Shown here: positions 21,371-29,870 of the stretch, piece after piece
Layout: each line of letters begins with the position of its first letter
Numbering within the stretch: position 1 is the stretch's first letter
Origin: DATJPD01 sp036394195
GTDB lineage: Bacteria; Pseudomonadota; Alphaproteobacteria; CACIAM-22H2
Reading direction: 5' to 3'
Assembly: GCA_036394195.1 (NCBI GenBank)
Contig: DASWFO010000062.1
Coordinates: forward strand, 1 to 64,000
Length of the DNA stretch: 64,000 nt
Program-made: the position numbers and the translations under genes
The notes under the pieces: generated by a model
Database searches by the model: none
Told to the model about the DNA's origin: nothing
What the model saw: the letters and a program-made list of their open reading frames with translations, nothing else

Positions 21371-22639
21371 TCACAGCCGGTCTCCGATCGTCTTCTCGAT
21401 GTCGGCCAGCAGCATCCGCTCTTCGGCCTGCACTTTCAGCAATTCGAGGCGGACCTCCTGGACGCGGTGGGCCGCTTCCAGCACGGAAGTGAGGTCGCCG
21501 CGGCCGAGCTGATAGCTGCTCAATGCCGAGCGGTATGCCGCGTCGGTCTGCGGCTGCAGGGTGGTCGTGAGCAGCGCTTCCGTCGTCTTGGCCGCGTCCA
21601 AGCCGGCCAGCGCATCTTCGAGGTCGCCCTGGAGCTGAAGCAGCGACGCGTCGAGCCGCGAGCGCGCTGCTCCGGCACGTGCCGTGGCCTCACGCGCCTG
21701 GGCTTCGCGGAGTCCCCATTGCAACGGCACCTTGAGGCCGACTCCCGCATAGAGGCGTGGCCCGATATCGGGCAGGCTGCTCTGGCCAAGCGTCACGGTG
21801 ACGTCGGGATACCAGCTCTTGTCGACCAGCCGGCGACTGTCTTCCGCCGCCGCGATCTCGGATGTGGCTTCGGCCAGCATCGGATTGTTCCGCCGGGCGC
21901 GGTCGACGAGGTTCGCAATGCGCAGCGCTTCGGCGCCAGGGAGCGGCGGCAACGCAATCGGATCGGTGAGCGGCGAGCCCGGCGCCCTGGCGAGCAACGC
22001 GTTGATGCGACCTTGCGCCGTCCGCTTCTCACGCTCCAGATTCGCGAAGTCGAGGTCGACCCGGCTGCGTTCGACCGCACTGCGGATGGCATCGGCCTGC
22101 TGGCCGAGGCCCTGCCCGTAACGCCGCTGCGCCGTCTCCGCGACGGCATGCAGGAGGGCATGCGTGTCGTGGGTCACCTCGACCGCATGCGTCGCCCGCC
22201 AATATTGAGCGAACACGGTCTTGACCCGCGCATCGAGCTCCACGGCCGCCGAGAGCTGGCGGCTGCGCGCCCCCAGCGCCTCGGCATTGGCGATGCTGCG
22301 CGCGAGGCCGCGCTTGCCCCAGAGCGGGAACGCCTGCGAGACGGTGGTCAGCGTCTGACGAAACCCCTCGTCCCGCGACAGGTTCAGCATCGGGTCTTCC
22401 AGCGCCCCCGCCGCCGAGGCTTTGGCTGTGGCCGCGTCCGAATCGAGTGCCCGGGCCGCCAGGGTCGGGTTGAGGCGGCGCGCCAAGGCGAGCAGCTCGT
22501 CGACCGTCGCGCCCGGCGGCGGGCCGGCTTCGGCCGCATGCGCCGGCAGGGCGCTCATTGGGGTGGCGGCCAGCGCCGCTGCGATGCCGACGGCGCGGCC
22601 GAACCGCAAGGCCGCCGCGGCAAGCCGATGGGCGCGCAT
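21371..22639 (-). CDS. cusC: TolC-family outer-membrane efflux protein (CusC-like)
   Basis: The product is 422 residues: signal peptide (SALPAHA|AEAG), then two outer-membrane-efflux repeats typical of TolC/CusC (TVDELLALARRLNPTLAARALDSDAA; LRIANLVDRARRNNPMLAEATSEIAAAEDSRRLVDKSWYPDVTVTLG). It forms the outer-membrane exit duct for the CusAB pump encoded about 1.3 kb downstream on the same strand. ATG 22639 is one base after the stop of the preceding gene, so the two are co-translated. The symbol is by context. Confidence 0.87.
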   Translation of the reverse strand: MRAHRLAAAALRFGRAVGIAAALAATPMSALPAHAAEAGPPPGATVDELLALARRLNPTLAARALDSDAATAKASAAGALEDPMLNLSRDEGFRQTLTTVSQAFPLWGKRGLARSIANAEALGARSRQLSAAVELDARVKTVFAQYWRATHAVEVTHDTHALLHAVAETAQRRYGQGLGQQADAIRSAVERSRVDLDFANLEREKRTAQGRINALLARAPGSPLTDPIALPPLPGAEALRIANLVDRARRNNPMLAEATSEIAAAEDSRRLVDKSWYPDVTVTLGQSSLPDIGPRLYAGVGLKVPLQWGLREAQAREATARAGAARSRLDASLLQLQGDLEDALAGLDAAKTTEALLTTTLQPQTDAAYRSALSSYQLGRGDLTSVLEAAHRVQEVRLELLKVQAEERMLLADIEKTIGDRL

Positions 22640-22640
22640 G

Positions 22641-23060
22641 TCACTTCGGGACCGGAACGGTGACGGTGCCGCGCACCGCCTGCGGCTCGCCTTGCACCCG
22701 CGCCGACAGGGTCAGCCCCCAATTGCCCGGCATCGAGGGCTGCGCCTCGAACCGATACACGCCGGGCTCGGTCGCGGGGAGCGCCTTCACGGACCCGCCC
22801 ATCTCCGCCATGCCGTCCGGACCCATGTCGAATTTGCTCTGAACGATGACGGCCCCGGGAACGGGCTTGCCGTCCGGAACATGGACTAGGCGGACGTTCA
22901 CGAGCGTCGCGTGCGCCAACTTGGCCGGCGGACCGGCGAGCTCGAAGCGGTAGTCCTGCGGGGCGGCCATCGCCGGCACAAAGGGCAGCGCCAGAAGTGC
23001 TGCGAGAACGGCGTAGCGGCACCGAGCGGCCGCGCTCCGGCCGCGAATAACAACGGACAT
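22641..23060 (-). CDS. Periplasmic YtkA/FixH-like protein (APxDYRFE family, copy 3)
   Basis: The product is 139 residues with a signal peptide ending AMA|APQDYRFELAGPP. The beta domain reads TLVNVRLVHVPDGKPVPGAVIVQSKFDMGPDGMAEMGGSVKAL, with a Met-containing loop (DMGPDGMAEM) in the same place as copy 1. AGGAG lies 7 nt before ATG 23060. It is the first gene of the cusC transcript. The 179 bp upstream contain no recognised operator. Confidence 0.7.
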   Translation of the reverse strand: MSVVIRGRSAAARCRYAVLAALLALPFVPAMAAPQDYRFELAGPPAKLAHATLVNVRLVHVPDGKPVPGAVIVQSKFDMGPDGMAEMGGSVKALPATEPGVYRFEAQPSMPGNWGLTLSARVQGEPQAVRGTVTVPVPK

Positions 23061-23239
23061 GTCTCTTCTCCTGGATCGCGTTGACGGACTCGGAACGGCG
23101 CCGTACGAGCGGCATCGTCCGAGCAGCCCCGCGGTGGTTCCGGCCATGCCGCTAAAAAGCGGCGCGGCCCGAACTTCGGCGGGCTTTAAGCGGAATTGCT
23201 CAGCTCAGCGCCCTGCCGCACGGCAAGGGGCTGTGCCGG

Positions 23240-23587
23240 TCAAACGCGCGATCGCGGAGGAGAAGGATCGGGAGAAACGGTGACGCCGGCCAGCGCCCGA
23301 CTGGAGGTCCAGTAGCCAACATCGGCCCAGACGATCTCGGTGGCAAACGGCGTGGCCGTGGCGGGCAGAGCGCACATGACGATGCAGCTGAGGTCGCCGC
23401 TACAACCGGGCATCGGTATCGTCTTCGACGATCCGTCAGAATGCCCGGCCATGTCCATGTCCGTGCCCATCATCATGGCGCAGGGCTGCGCCGCCGCAGC
23501 CCGCCCGGGGAACAACGGCCCCAGCGCCGCCGCTACAAAGGCCAGCAACGTGAGGAGCGCCATGACGCGGGTCCGGAGGGACGCCAT
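23240..23587 (-). CDS. Secreted Cys/Met-rich protein of unknown function
   Basis: The product is 115 residues: signal peptide (MALLTLLAFVAAALGPLFPG, RAAAAQP), then CAMMMGTDMDMAGHSDGSS, PMPGCSGDLSCIVMCALPAT and a C-terminal tail. Met and Cys are concentrated in the middle third, suggesting Cu(I) binding. It resembles the 20787 gene in plan. ATG 23587 is chosen because the signal peptide starts here; the ribosome-binding site is weak. Confidence 0.6.
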   Translation of the reverse strand: MASLRTRVMALLTLLAFVAAALGPLFPGRAAAAQPCAMMMGTDMDMAGHSDGSSKTIPMPGCSGDLSCIVMCALPATATPFATEIVWADVGYWTSSRALAGVTVSPDPSPPRSRV

Positions 23588-23691
23588 GAGCGGGAAGTTA
23601 AGCTCCTTCGGGCGATTTGGGAAGGTCCGGGGTACTCCCGCCCGCTCACGTCCATGTGACCCAGGCCATACCCAACAATGATTCCCGTAAC

Positions 23692-23948
23692 CCACGTCAT
23701 GTCGCGAACATACCCGGGAGCCGGAAAAACAGCCGCGCGGCTCGTCTCTGGTATCCGTCATGCCGGACTTGATCCGGCATCCATCGCGACGCTGCACATG
23801 CGCTGCGCCGCCGCGAAACGTCGGCGGGCGCGCAGAAGACTTGGGGACCCCGCATCTCGGCGTCGGGCAAAAGCCCGAGCGCCTGGTGCGGGGTGACGAG
23901 TGGGGTAGTGGCAGCGGTCGAGAGAACGTCACTCTGACCCTGATTTAA
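23692..23948. repeat. Mosaic intergenic repeat, copy 1
   Basis: This begins CCACGTCATGTCGCG and ends GACCCTGATTTAA, with two internal hairpins: ATGCCGGA/TCCGGCAT (23760-23780) and CCCCGCA/TGCGGGG around 23848-23898. It is directly followed by copy 2. Together the copies fill the gene-free 23588-24199 stretch; no coding potential is convincing there. Confidence 0.7.
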
Positions 23949-24133
23949 CCACGTCATGTCGCGAACATGCCCGGGAGCGGGAAAAACAGCCGCGTGGCTC
24001 GTCTCTTATCCGTCATGCCGGACTTGATCCGGCATCCATCGCGACGCTGCACCATGGACCCCGCATCAAGTGCGGGGTGACGAGTGGGATAGCGGCAGCG
24101 GTCGAGAGAACATGACTCTGACCCCGATTTAAC
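23949..24133. repeat. Mosaic intergenic repeat, copy 2
   Basis: A shorter direct repeat of copy 1: same CCACGTCATGTCGCG start, same ATGCCGGA/TCCGGCAT hairpin (24014-24034) and same GGCAGCGGTCGAGAGAAC tail, but lacking about 70 bp of the middle. The related third copy is at 27493-27747. Confidence 0.7.
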
Positions 24134-24199
24134 CCGATTTAACGGGCATGACGATATAGAGAGCGGTTCGACCTAATCGGAATCCGCTAAGACGCGTGG

Positions 24200-24751
24200 C
24201 TATTGATGGCGGTGATCGTGGCCGCCCGCCGAGGCACCATCGGCATACCCGCGCAGCGCGTCGTAGCGGGCGATCTGGTCGGCGGTCAGCACGTCGCGCG
24301 TTTCCAGATGCGCGGCGAGGTGGACGGCGCGCAGCCGGCCCTGGATCTCGGCGATCGCGGCGGTCGCGGCCGCGAGCCGATCGCGCGTGATCCGGCCGGT
24401 GGCGAAGTCCTGGTCGAGCGCTTGCTCCCGCTCCACAAGCTCGGCGCCGAGCGGCTTCGCGGCAGCGCTCATGCGCGCGAAGCTGGCCTGGATCGCGCCG
24501 AGCTGGTCTGCCGTGAGCGCGAGGTGGTCGCGGAGCTCCAGCGCGTGTGCCGGGCCGGGGTAGTGGTTGAGCTCGCCCGCCCGCGCCATGCCGAGGCCGC
24601 GCCCGGCCAGGAGATCGGCAACCTCGTCGTCGGACAGCGTCTTGATGGCGCGGTCCTGCTGGCCGGCATACGGCGACGCGGCATCGGCCGGGCGTGACAG
24701 CTGACCGGCCAACAGGACGGCCAGTGCGAGAAAGACCACCCGAAGAGTCAT
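24200..24751 (-). CDS. CpxP/Spy-like periplasmic protein
   Basis: The product is 183 residues with a signal peptide (VVFLALAVLLAGQLSRPADA), followed by an all-helical region with the features of LTxxQ/heavy-metal-resistance proteins: LRDHLALTADQLGAIQASF and VLTADQIARYDALRGY near the C-terminus. The tail HDHRHQ is His-rich. AAGGAGG is 5 nt before ATG 24751. It follows the P-type ATPase gene by 11 bp, so it is in that operon and probably protects the envelope or binds metal there. Confidence 0.78.
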   Translation of the reverse strand: MTLRVVFLALAVLLAGQLSRPADAASPYAGQQDRAIKTLSDDEVADLLAGRGLGMARAGELNHYPGPAHALELRDHLALTADQLGAIQASFARMSAAAKPLGAELVEREQALDQDFATGRITRDRLAAATAAIAEIQGRLRAVHLAAHLETRDVLTADQIARYDALRGYADGASAGGHDHRHQ

Positions 24752-24762
24752 CGATTCCTCCT

Positions 24763-27120
24763 TCACAGCGAAACCCGGCGGAGCCGGAGCGCGTTGGTGA
24801 TGACGCTGACCGAGCTCAGCGACATCGCCGCGGCGGCGAAGACCGGGCTCAGCAGCAGGCCGAAGACCGGATACAGCACGCCGGCCGCGATCGGCACGCC
24901 GGCGGCATTGTAGACGAAGGCGAAGAACAGGTTCTGCCGGATGTTGCGCATGGTCGCCGCCGAGAGCCGGCGCGCCCGGACGATGCCGGTGAGGTCGCCC
25001 TTGACCAGCGTGACGCCGGCGCTCTCGATGGCGACGTCGGTGCCCGTCCCCATGGCGATGCCGACATCGGCGGCCGCCAGCGCCGGCGCGTCGTTCACGC
25101 CGTCGCCGGCCATGGCCACCACCCGGCCCTGCTCGCGCAGCCTGAGCACGACTTTGGCCTTGTCCTCGGGCAGGACGTCCGCGGCGACGTCGTCGAGGCC
25201 GAGCTTGCGGGCCACGGCCTCCGCCGTGGTTCGGTTGTCGCCGGTGAGCATGACGATCCGCACCCCCTCGGCCTTCAGCGCCCGCACCGCCTCCGGTGAC
25301 GTCGCCTTGATCGGATCGGCGATGGCGATGACGCCTGCCGCCTCGCCCCCCACGGCCATGAAGATGACCGTAGCGCCGTCGCGGCGCAGCTCGTCCGCGC
25401 GCGCCTCGAGGCCGCGTGCATCCAGCCTAAGCTCCGCGAAGAGCTTCAGATTGCCGAGCGCCACACGCTGTCCGTCGACGGTTCCGACGACGCCCTTGCC
25501 GGTCGGCGAGTCGAAATCCCGCGTCTCGGCCAGAGCCAGGCCGCGCTCGCGCGCCGCGGCGACGACGGCGGCGGCGAGCGGATGCTCGCTGCCGCGCTCG
25601 AGGCTGGCGGCCAGACGCAGCAGCTCCCGCTCGTCGAAGCGTCCGGCGGGCACCACGGCGACGACCCTGGGCTTGCCCTCGGTCAAGGTCCCGGTCTTGT
25701 CGACCACCAGCGTGTCGACGCTCTCGAAGCGCTCCAGCGCCTGCGCGTTCTTGATCAGCACGCCGGCCGCCGCACCCCGACCCATCCCGACCATGATCGA
25801 CATCGGCGTGGCGAGGCCAAGCGCACACGGACAGGCGATGATCAGCACCGCGACCGCCGCGACCAGCCCATACCCATACGCCGGCGGCGGGCCCCAGATC
25901 GCCCAGCCGACGAAGGCGAGGACGGCGATCGCGATCACCGCCGGCACGAAATACGCCGCCACCTTGTCCGCCAGGCGCTGGATGGGTGCCCGGCTGCGCT
26001 GCGCTTCGGCGACCAGGCGGACGATCCGCGCCAGCATGGTGTCCGTGCCGACTTTCTCGGCGCGCATCACGAAACTGCCGGTCTGATTCAGCGTCCCGCC
26101 AATGACCTTCGCACCCGGCTCCTTCATCACCGGCATCGATTCGCCGGTGACCATCGACTCATCGACGGCGCTGCGGCCCTCGATCACCTGGCCGTCGACC
26201 GGCACTTTCTCGCCGGGACGAACGCGCAGCCGATCGCCGACCCCGACCGCGTCGAGAGAAATCTCCTCGTCCTGTCCGGCGCCCGTCACCCGGCGCGCGA
26301 TCTTCGGCGCCAGATCGAGCAGCGCCCGGATGGCACCGCCGGTGGCTTCGCGGGCGCGCAGCTCCAGAACCTGCCCGACCAGGACAAGCACGGTGATCAC
26401 CGACGCCGCCTCGAAATACACCGGCGTCTCGCCGTGTGGCCCGCGGAAGGCCGGCGGGAACAAATCGGGGGCCAGCGTCGCCACGACGCTGTAGAGCCAG
26501 GCGACGCCCGTTCCCATCGCGATCAGGGTGAACATGTTGAGGTTGCGCGACACCAGGGACGCCCAGCCGCGGACGAAAAATGGCCAGCCCGCCCACAGCA
26601 CGACCGGCGTTGCGAGCACCAGCTGCAGCCAGTCGGACAGCGCCGGCGCGATCAGACGGTGGAGATCGAACAGGTGGCCGCCCATCTCGAGCCCCACCAC
26701 CGGCACGCTCAGCCCGAGGCCGACCCAGAGCCGGCGCCGCATGTCGACGAGTTCGGGATTGGGCCCGGTCTCGGCGGTCACGTCGGCGGGCTCCAGCGCC
26801 ATGCCGCAGATCGGACATGAGCCGGGACCGACCTGACGTATCTCGGGGTGCATCGGACAGGTGTAAATCGTGCCCGCTGGTGCCGCGGGAGCGACGGGTG
26901 CGGGGCTGACGTAACGCTGCGGATAGGCTTCGAACTTCTCGCGGCAGCGCGGGTTACAGAAGAAATAGGTGACACCGCCATGCGAGGCCTTGTGCTTGGC
27001 GGTGGCGGGATTCACGGTCATCCCGCAGACCGGATCCTTCGCCAAGGCCGGCGCCGGTTCATGCGCGTGATGGGCGCCATGGCCGCAATTGTGATCGTGA
27101 CTGTGAAGGTGGTCCGACAT
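24763..27120 (-). CDS. Cu(I)-type P1B ATPase with YHS and metal-binding N-terminal domains
   Basis: The product is 785 residues. It has a His-rich N-terminus (HLHSHDHNCGHGAHHAHEP); a YHS domain (DPVCGMTVNPATA, YFFCNPRCREKF); a heavy-metal-binding segment (YTCPMHPEIRQVGPGSCPIC); and the ATPase core with TGES, CPC near residue 430 (IACPCALGLATP), DKTGT near 473, SEHPLAAAV and GDGVNDAPALA. It lacks the HMA domains of the CopA at 5654, so the two pumps differ in how they receive metal. CPC indicates Cu(I)/Ag(I). The divergent csoR at 27169 shares its promoter region, with a CsoR operator 22 bp before ATG 27120, so CsoR control is expected. Confidence 0.92.
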   Translation of the reverse strand: MSDHLHSHDHNCGHGAHHAHEPAPALAKDPVCGMTVNPATAKHKASHGGVTYFFCNPRCREKFEAYPQRYVSPAPVAPAAPAGTIYTCPMHPEIRQVGPGSCPICGMALEPADVTAETGPNPELVDMRRRLWVGLGLSVPVVGLEMGGHLFDLHRLIAPALSDWLQLVLATPVVLWAGWPFFVRGWASLVSRNLNMFTLIAMGTGVAWLYSVVATLAPDLFPPAFRGPHGETPVYFEAASVITVLVLVGQVLELRAREATGGAIRALLDLAPKIARRVTGAGQDEEISLDAVGVGDRLRVRPGEKVPVDGQVIEGRSAVDESMVTGESMPVMKEPGAKVIGGTLNQTGSFVMRAEKVGTDTMLARIVRLVAEAQRSRAPIQRLADKVAAYFVPAVIAIAVLAFVGWAIWGPPPAYGYGLVAAVAVLIIACPCALGLATPMSIMVGMGRGAAAGVLIKNAQALERFESVDTLVVDKTGTLTEGKPRVVAVVPAGRFDERELLRLAASLERGSEHPLAAAVVAAARERGLALAETRDFDSPTGKGVVGTVDGQRVALGNLKLFAELRLDARGLEARADELRRDGATVIFMAVGGEAAGVIAIADPIKATSPEAVRALKAEGVRIVMLTGDNRTTAEAVARKLGLDDVAADVLPEDKAKVVLRLREQGRVVAMAGDGVNDAPALAAADVGIAMGTGTDVAIESAGVTLVKGDLTGIVRARRLSAATMRNIRQNLFFAFVYNAAGVPIAAGVLYPVFGLLLSPVFAAAAMSLSSVSVITNALRLRRVSL

Positions 27121-27132
27121 GGAACAGCGCCC

Positions 27133-27161
27133 TTGAACTGGATACCCCCTAGGGGTATATT
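27133..27161 (+). promoter_or_regulatory. csoR (copy 2) promoter with CsoR operator in the spacer
   Basis: TTGAAC (27133-27138), 17-bp spacer and TATATT (27156-27161). The palindrome ATACCCC-CTA-GGGGTAT (27142-27158) occupies the spacer and runs into the -10 box, exactly as at the first csoR. Transcription should begin at 27168-27169, the A of the csoR ATG. Confidence 0.8.
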
Positions 27162-27168
27162 TAGACCC

Positions 27169-27438
27169 ATGCGAAGCGAAGTCAAGGATGCCTGTGTATC
27201 GCGCCTGCGCCGCATCGAGGGGCAGGTGCGCGGTCTCGTCCGCATGGTCGAGGACGACCGCTACTGCATCGACGTCATCACCCAGGTCCAGGCCGTGCGC
27301 GCGGCTCTGAAGCGGGTCGAGGAAGAGGTGCTGAAGGACCACGTCGCGCATTGTGTCGAACACGCCATCCAGAGCGGCGACGCCAAGGAGCAGCGGAAGA
27401 AGGTGGCCGAGCTCATGGACGTGCTCGGCAAGGTCTGA
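27169..27438 (+). CDS. csoR: Copper-sensing repressor CsoR (second copy)
   Basis: The product is 89 residues and the same length as the copy at 5026, with the same helical core (RLRRIEGQVRGLVRM) and the same metal triad C33, H58, C62. No Shine-Dalgarno lies before ATG 27169, and the promoter's predicted start coincides with it, so translation is probably leaderless. It should repress itself and the divergent P-type ATPase until Cu(I) binds. Confidence 0.9.
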   Translation: MRSEVKDACVSRLRRIEGQVRGLVRMVEDDRYCIDVITQVQAVRAALKRVEEEVLKDHVAHCVEHAIQSGDAKEQRKKVAELMDVLGKV

Positions 27439-27492
27439 GAGCGGTTCCCCGGACTCGTTCACCACGGAGACACGGAGATCACGGAGAAAGAG

Positions 27493-27747
27493 AAGAGAGC
27501 CGCGCGGCTCGTCTCTTATCCGTCATGCCGGACTCGATCCGGCATCCCCAAATCTTCTACGCGCCCGCCGGCGCCCAATCTCCTGCAGGAGGCGAAGCCC
27601 CCTGCGACCCCGGGCGGCGGCGCAGCGCAAGGCGACGCTGCACCATGGACCCCGCATCTCGGCGTCGGGCAAAGCCCGAGCGCCTGGTGCGGGGTGACGA
27701 GTAGGATAGTGGCAGCGGTCGCGAGAAAGTGATGCCCCGATTTTGAC
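27493..27747. repeat. Mosaic intergenic repeat, copy 3
   Basis: This shares with copies 1 and 2 the CCGCGCGGCTCGTCTCT block, the ATGCCGGA/TCCGGCAT hairpin (27525-27545) and the CCCCGCATCTCGGCGTCGGG...GGTGCGGGGTGACGAGT block. A segment starting CCCCAAATCTTCTACGCG (27546) is the reverse complement of 23821-23847 in copy 1. It fills most of the gene-free 27439-27874 stretch; nothing else recognisable is there. Confidence 0.7.
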
Positions 27748-27874
27748 GCATTACTGCGGCGCAGCAGCGCCGTGATTTGCGACAAATGCCTAATGTTTCC
27801 GCGCGCCGCGCGCGGATGTAACGTAGCGCTCAGGTCGAGTCGTTGAAGACGACCGCAACATCGGAGCGAACATC

Positions 27875-28246
27875 ATGGCTCTCGCGCCGCTCGAAGTGCT
27901 CATTTACGCGCTGGTGATCACCGGCCAGCCGGTGCCGGCGGAGTGCAATCTCCGTCCCGACAAGACCGTCGCCTGCAGCAACGGCGTCACCGCAGCCGCG
28001 ACCGGCACCGGTGTCGGCATGGTCCTGAACGGCACGGTCAGCATTCAGCCGGCGCGCGACGGCAGCCTCTTGTTCAGCAACGGCATCACCGCCTCGCGCG
28101 GCTCCGCCGGGTGGATCCGGTTCTCCACCGGCATCGCGGCGCGCCGCGACACCTCCGGCTATCGCAACAGCTTTCTGGTCGCTCCCGATCTCGTCTGCAC
28201 CGAGGAGAGCGAGACCAAGGCCAGCTGCAAGAAGCGGCCGGAGTAG
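27875..28246 (+). CDS. Hypothetical protein
   Basis: The product is 123 residues, MALAPLEVLIYALVITGQPV at the start, then a region of short beta-like repeats: CNLRPDKTVACSNGVTAAAT, GTVSIQPARDGSLLFSNGIT, SAGWIRFSTGIAARRDTSGY and a CTEESETKASC end with two spaced cysteines. GGAG sits 8 nt before ATG 27875. Similar short proteins occur in Rhizobiales; no function is known to me. It lies between two repeat clusters, alone on its strand. Confidence 0.6.
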   Translation: MALAPLEVLIYALVITGQPVPAECNLRPDKTVACSNGVTAAATGTGVGMVLNGTVSIQPARDGSLLFSNGITASRGSAGWIRFSTGIAARRDTSGYRNSFLVAPDLVCTEESETKASCKKRPE

Positions 28247-28279
28247 CGCGGTTTAAGCGACTTCGATCGCCTTGGGTAG

Positions 28280-28307
28280 CCCCTCTCCGTGCGAAGCGGG
28301 GAGAGGG
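28280..28307. repeat. CCCTCTCC palindromic repeat
   Basis: CCCCTCTCC faces GGGGAGAGGG around GTGCGAAGC. This is one member of a family of short GC palindromes also seen at 28446, 33241, 37195 and 43252. Confidence 0.6.
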
Positions 28308-28445
28308 AAGGGCCCGCGCAACTTGCGCTGCGTTCGCGGCCTTCAAGGCCGCGGCCGGGCGCGAATAAAGACTTGGGCGGGAGGGTGAGGTGTATTGCCG
28401 CCTGCCCGATGTCGGACCCACCTCACCCGCTCGCTGCGCTCGCAC

Positions 28446-28471
28446 CCTCTCCCCCCTAAAGGGCGGAGAGG
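28446..28471. repeat. CCTCTCC/GGAGAGG palindromic repeat
   Basis: CCTCTCCCCCC-TAAA-GGGCGGAGAGG, preceded by CACCTCACCCGCTCG. The same 26 bp recurs at 33241-33268, about 4.8 kb away, also between genes. Confidence 0.65.
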
Positions 28472-28504
28472 TCATGAGGCAATCGCGGCCGGCTCTTACC
28501 TCGT

Positions 28505-29272
28505 CTATCGCGCGGCGGCCTTGTGGGTCAGGTTGTCGCGGAGAAATTTCGCCACCGCGTCGCGCGCCGCGGATTCGCCGTAGGTGTTATGTCCCTTGCC
28601 GCGCAACGCGACGTTCTGGAACCCGTTACGGGATTCGAACTTGTCGCCGCAGGTTCCCTTGATACGCGGCAGCCAGCGCATGAGCGAGTGCTCGTCATCC
28701 CACAGGATCGACAATACCGGGATCCCGGCCGGCAAGGAAATGTCCGGCACGCGCTGGCACGTCCAGCTGGAGATGATGGCGCCCCGAATCCCGCCGATCC
28801 GGCTCTCGCCCACCGCATCGGCGCCCTCGCTGAAGCCCATGACGAAGACGTTGGCCGGGTCCGCCCACGGGCTGGCCTTGATCTGCGCCAGCGCGTAGGC
28901 GAGCTCCTCGAGGCGCATCGGCATGACGGCCGGATTGCGCGCCGGCCAGCAGCTGGGCTCCTTGTTGGCCCGCGCGAAGCGGTCGGGTGCGACGACGATG
29001 AAGCCCTGGCTGGCGACATAGCGCGCCCACGGAATGTCGTTCTCCTGATTCATGCCGCCGCAGCCGTGCATGTAGAGCACCACCGGCCGTCGGCGGTCCG
29101 GCGGGAGCTTGTCGACGCCCATCGAATTCGGATCACCGGGAAGGAAGGCCATGGCCCCCGTCCAGCTCCGCGCCACATCGCTGTCGTCGGCCCGCGGGCG
29201 CGCCGACAGCATGAGCAGCGCCAGCAACGTCGCCGCCAACAGCACCAACTTCAGACTCGATCGAACCGACAA
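28505..29272 (-). CDS. Secreted alpha/beta hydrolase, dienelactone-hydrolase-like
   Basis: The product is 255 residues from a TTG at 29272 that has GGAGG 6 nt upstream; this start gives a proper signal peptide (SLKLVLLAATLLALLMLSARP). The hydrolase features are LYMHGCGGMNQEN (oxyanion region), QGFIVVAPDRFAR, nucleophile elbow GFSEGAD, the acid likely in LSILWDDEH and the His in GKGHNTYG. It is a probable periplasmic serine esterase/hydrolase; the substrate is unknown. It stands alone between repeat sequence and a decayed toxin gene. Confidence 0.75.
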   Translation of the reverse strand: MSVRSSLKLVLLAATLLALLMLSARPRADDSDVARSWTGAMAFLPGDPNSMGVDKLPPDRRRPVVLYMHGCGGMNQENDIPWARYVASQGFIVVAPDRFARANKEPSCWPARNPAVMPMRLEELAYALAQIKASPWADPANVFVMGFSEGADAVGESRIGGIRGAIISSWTCQRVPDISLPAGIPVLSILWDDEHSLMRWLPRIKGTCGDKFESRNGFQNVALRGKGHNTYGESAARDAVAKFLRDNLTHKAAAR

Positions 29273-29449
29273 GACTCGCCTCCGTAGACTGAAAGCGTGA
29301 TGCGCTGAAGATGGCGCGAGGCGAAGCGGCGGCTCAAGTGGCCAAGCGCATGGCCACAGGAAAGTCACGGCGGCCGCCGTCATCAAATCGCCGTAATCGG
29401 CGTGCGAGCCGGCCGCTCCGTCGTCAGCGCCGACATCAGGGCAGCTCAA

Positions 29450-29870
29450 TCAGCCGGCGACGTCGATAACTGCAAACCCTTCCTTCCGCGCCGCCGCCCC
29501 CAGGCGATCATCGAGGGTGATCATTTCCAACGATGTGGGCCGCCGCTCGGCGGCAACGAATGCTGCTGATGCGAGTTGCAACGCATCAGCGGCGCGCAGC
29601 GAATGCACGCGAAGAAATCGGGTGGCCGTTTCCCGGAGAGTATCGCTCGGATCGATCTCGTGCCAACCAGCCGCAAGTTGCTCAAGCCGCCTAAACGCGA
29701 GCGTGACCGCCTGGGAGCCCAATCCACCGTCACGCTCGAGGCGGGCAAGCGCTGAGACGCACTCGACTTCGGATCCCCACCAGACGAGCATGGCGGGATC
29801 GTTCGTCGCGAGGGCCTGGCATCTCCAGCGATCAGAACGGCACGATCGCGGAGGCGTCCCAGAACCTCAC
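29450..29870 (-). pseudogene. Frameshifted PIN-domain (VapC-like) toxin
   Basis: A GTG at 29870 overlaps the antitoxin stop (GTGA) and opens the PIN start VRFWDASAIVP, with the first catalytic Asp, but the frame hits TGA within two codons. The rest of the domain is in another frame: ALATNDPAMLVWWGSEVECV, RAADALQLASAAFVA and MITLDDRLGAAARKEGF, the last two carrying the other acidic residues. A deletion of roughly 10 codons plus a shift explains both parts. An internal ATG at 29791 opens a 113-residue frame but would lack the first Asp, so toxin activity is unlikely. Confidence 0.7.

Noticed and set aside
21183..21374. 63-codon frame upstream of the 20787 gene
   Set aside because: No ribosome-binding site, overlaps the cusC stop, and the composition is not protein-like.
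23692..24133. CRISPR-like tandem repeats
   Set aside because: Only two long mosaic copies in tandem; no short regular repeats with unique spacers and no cas genes.
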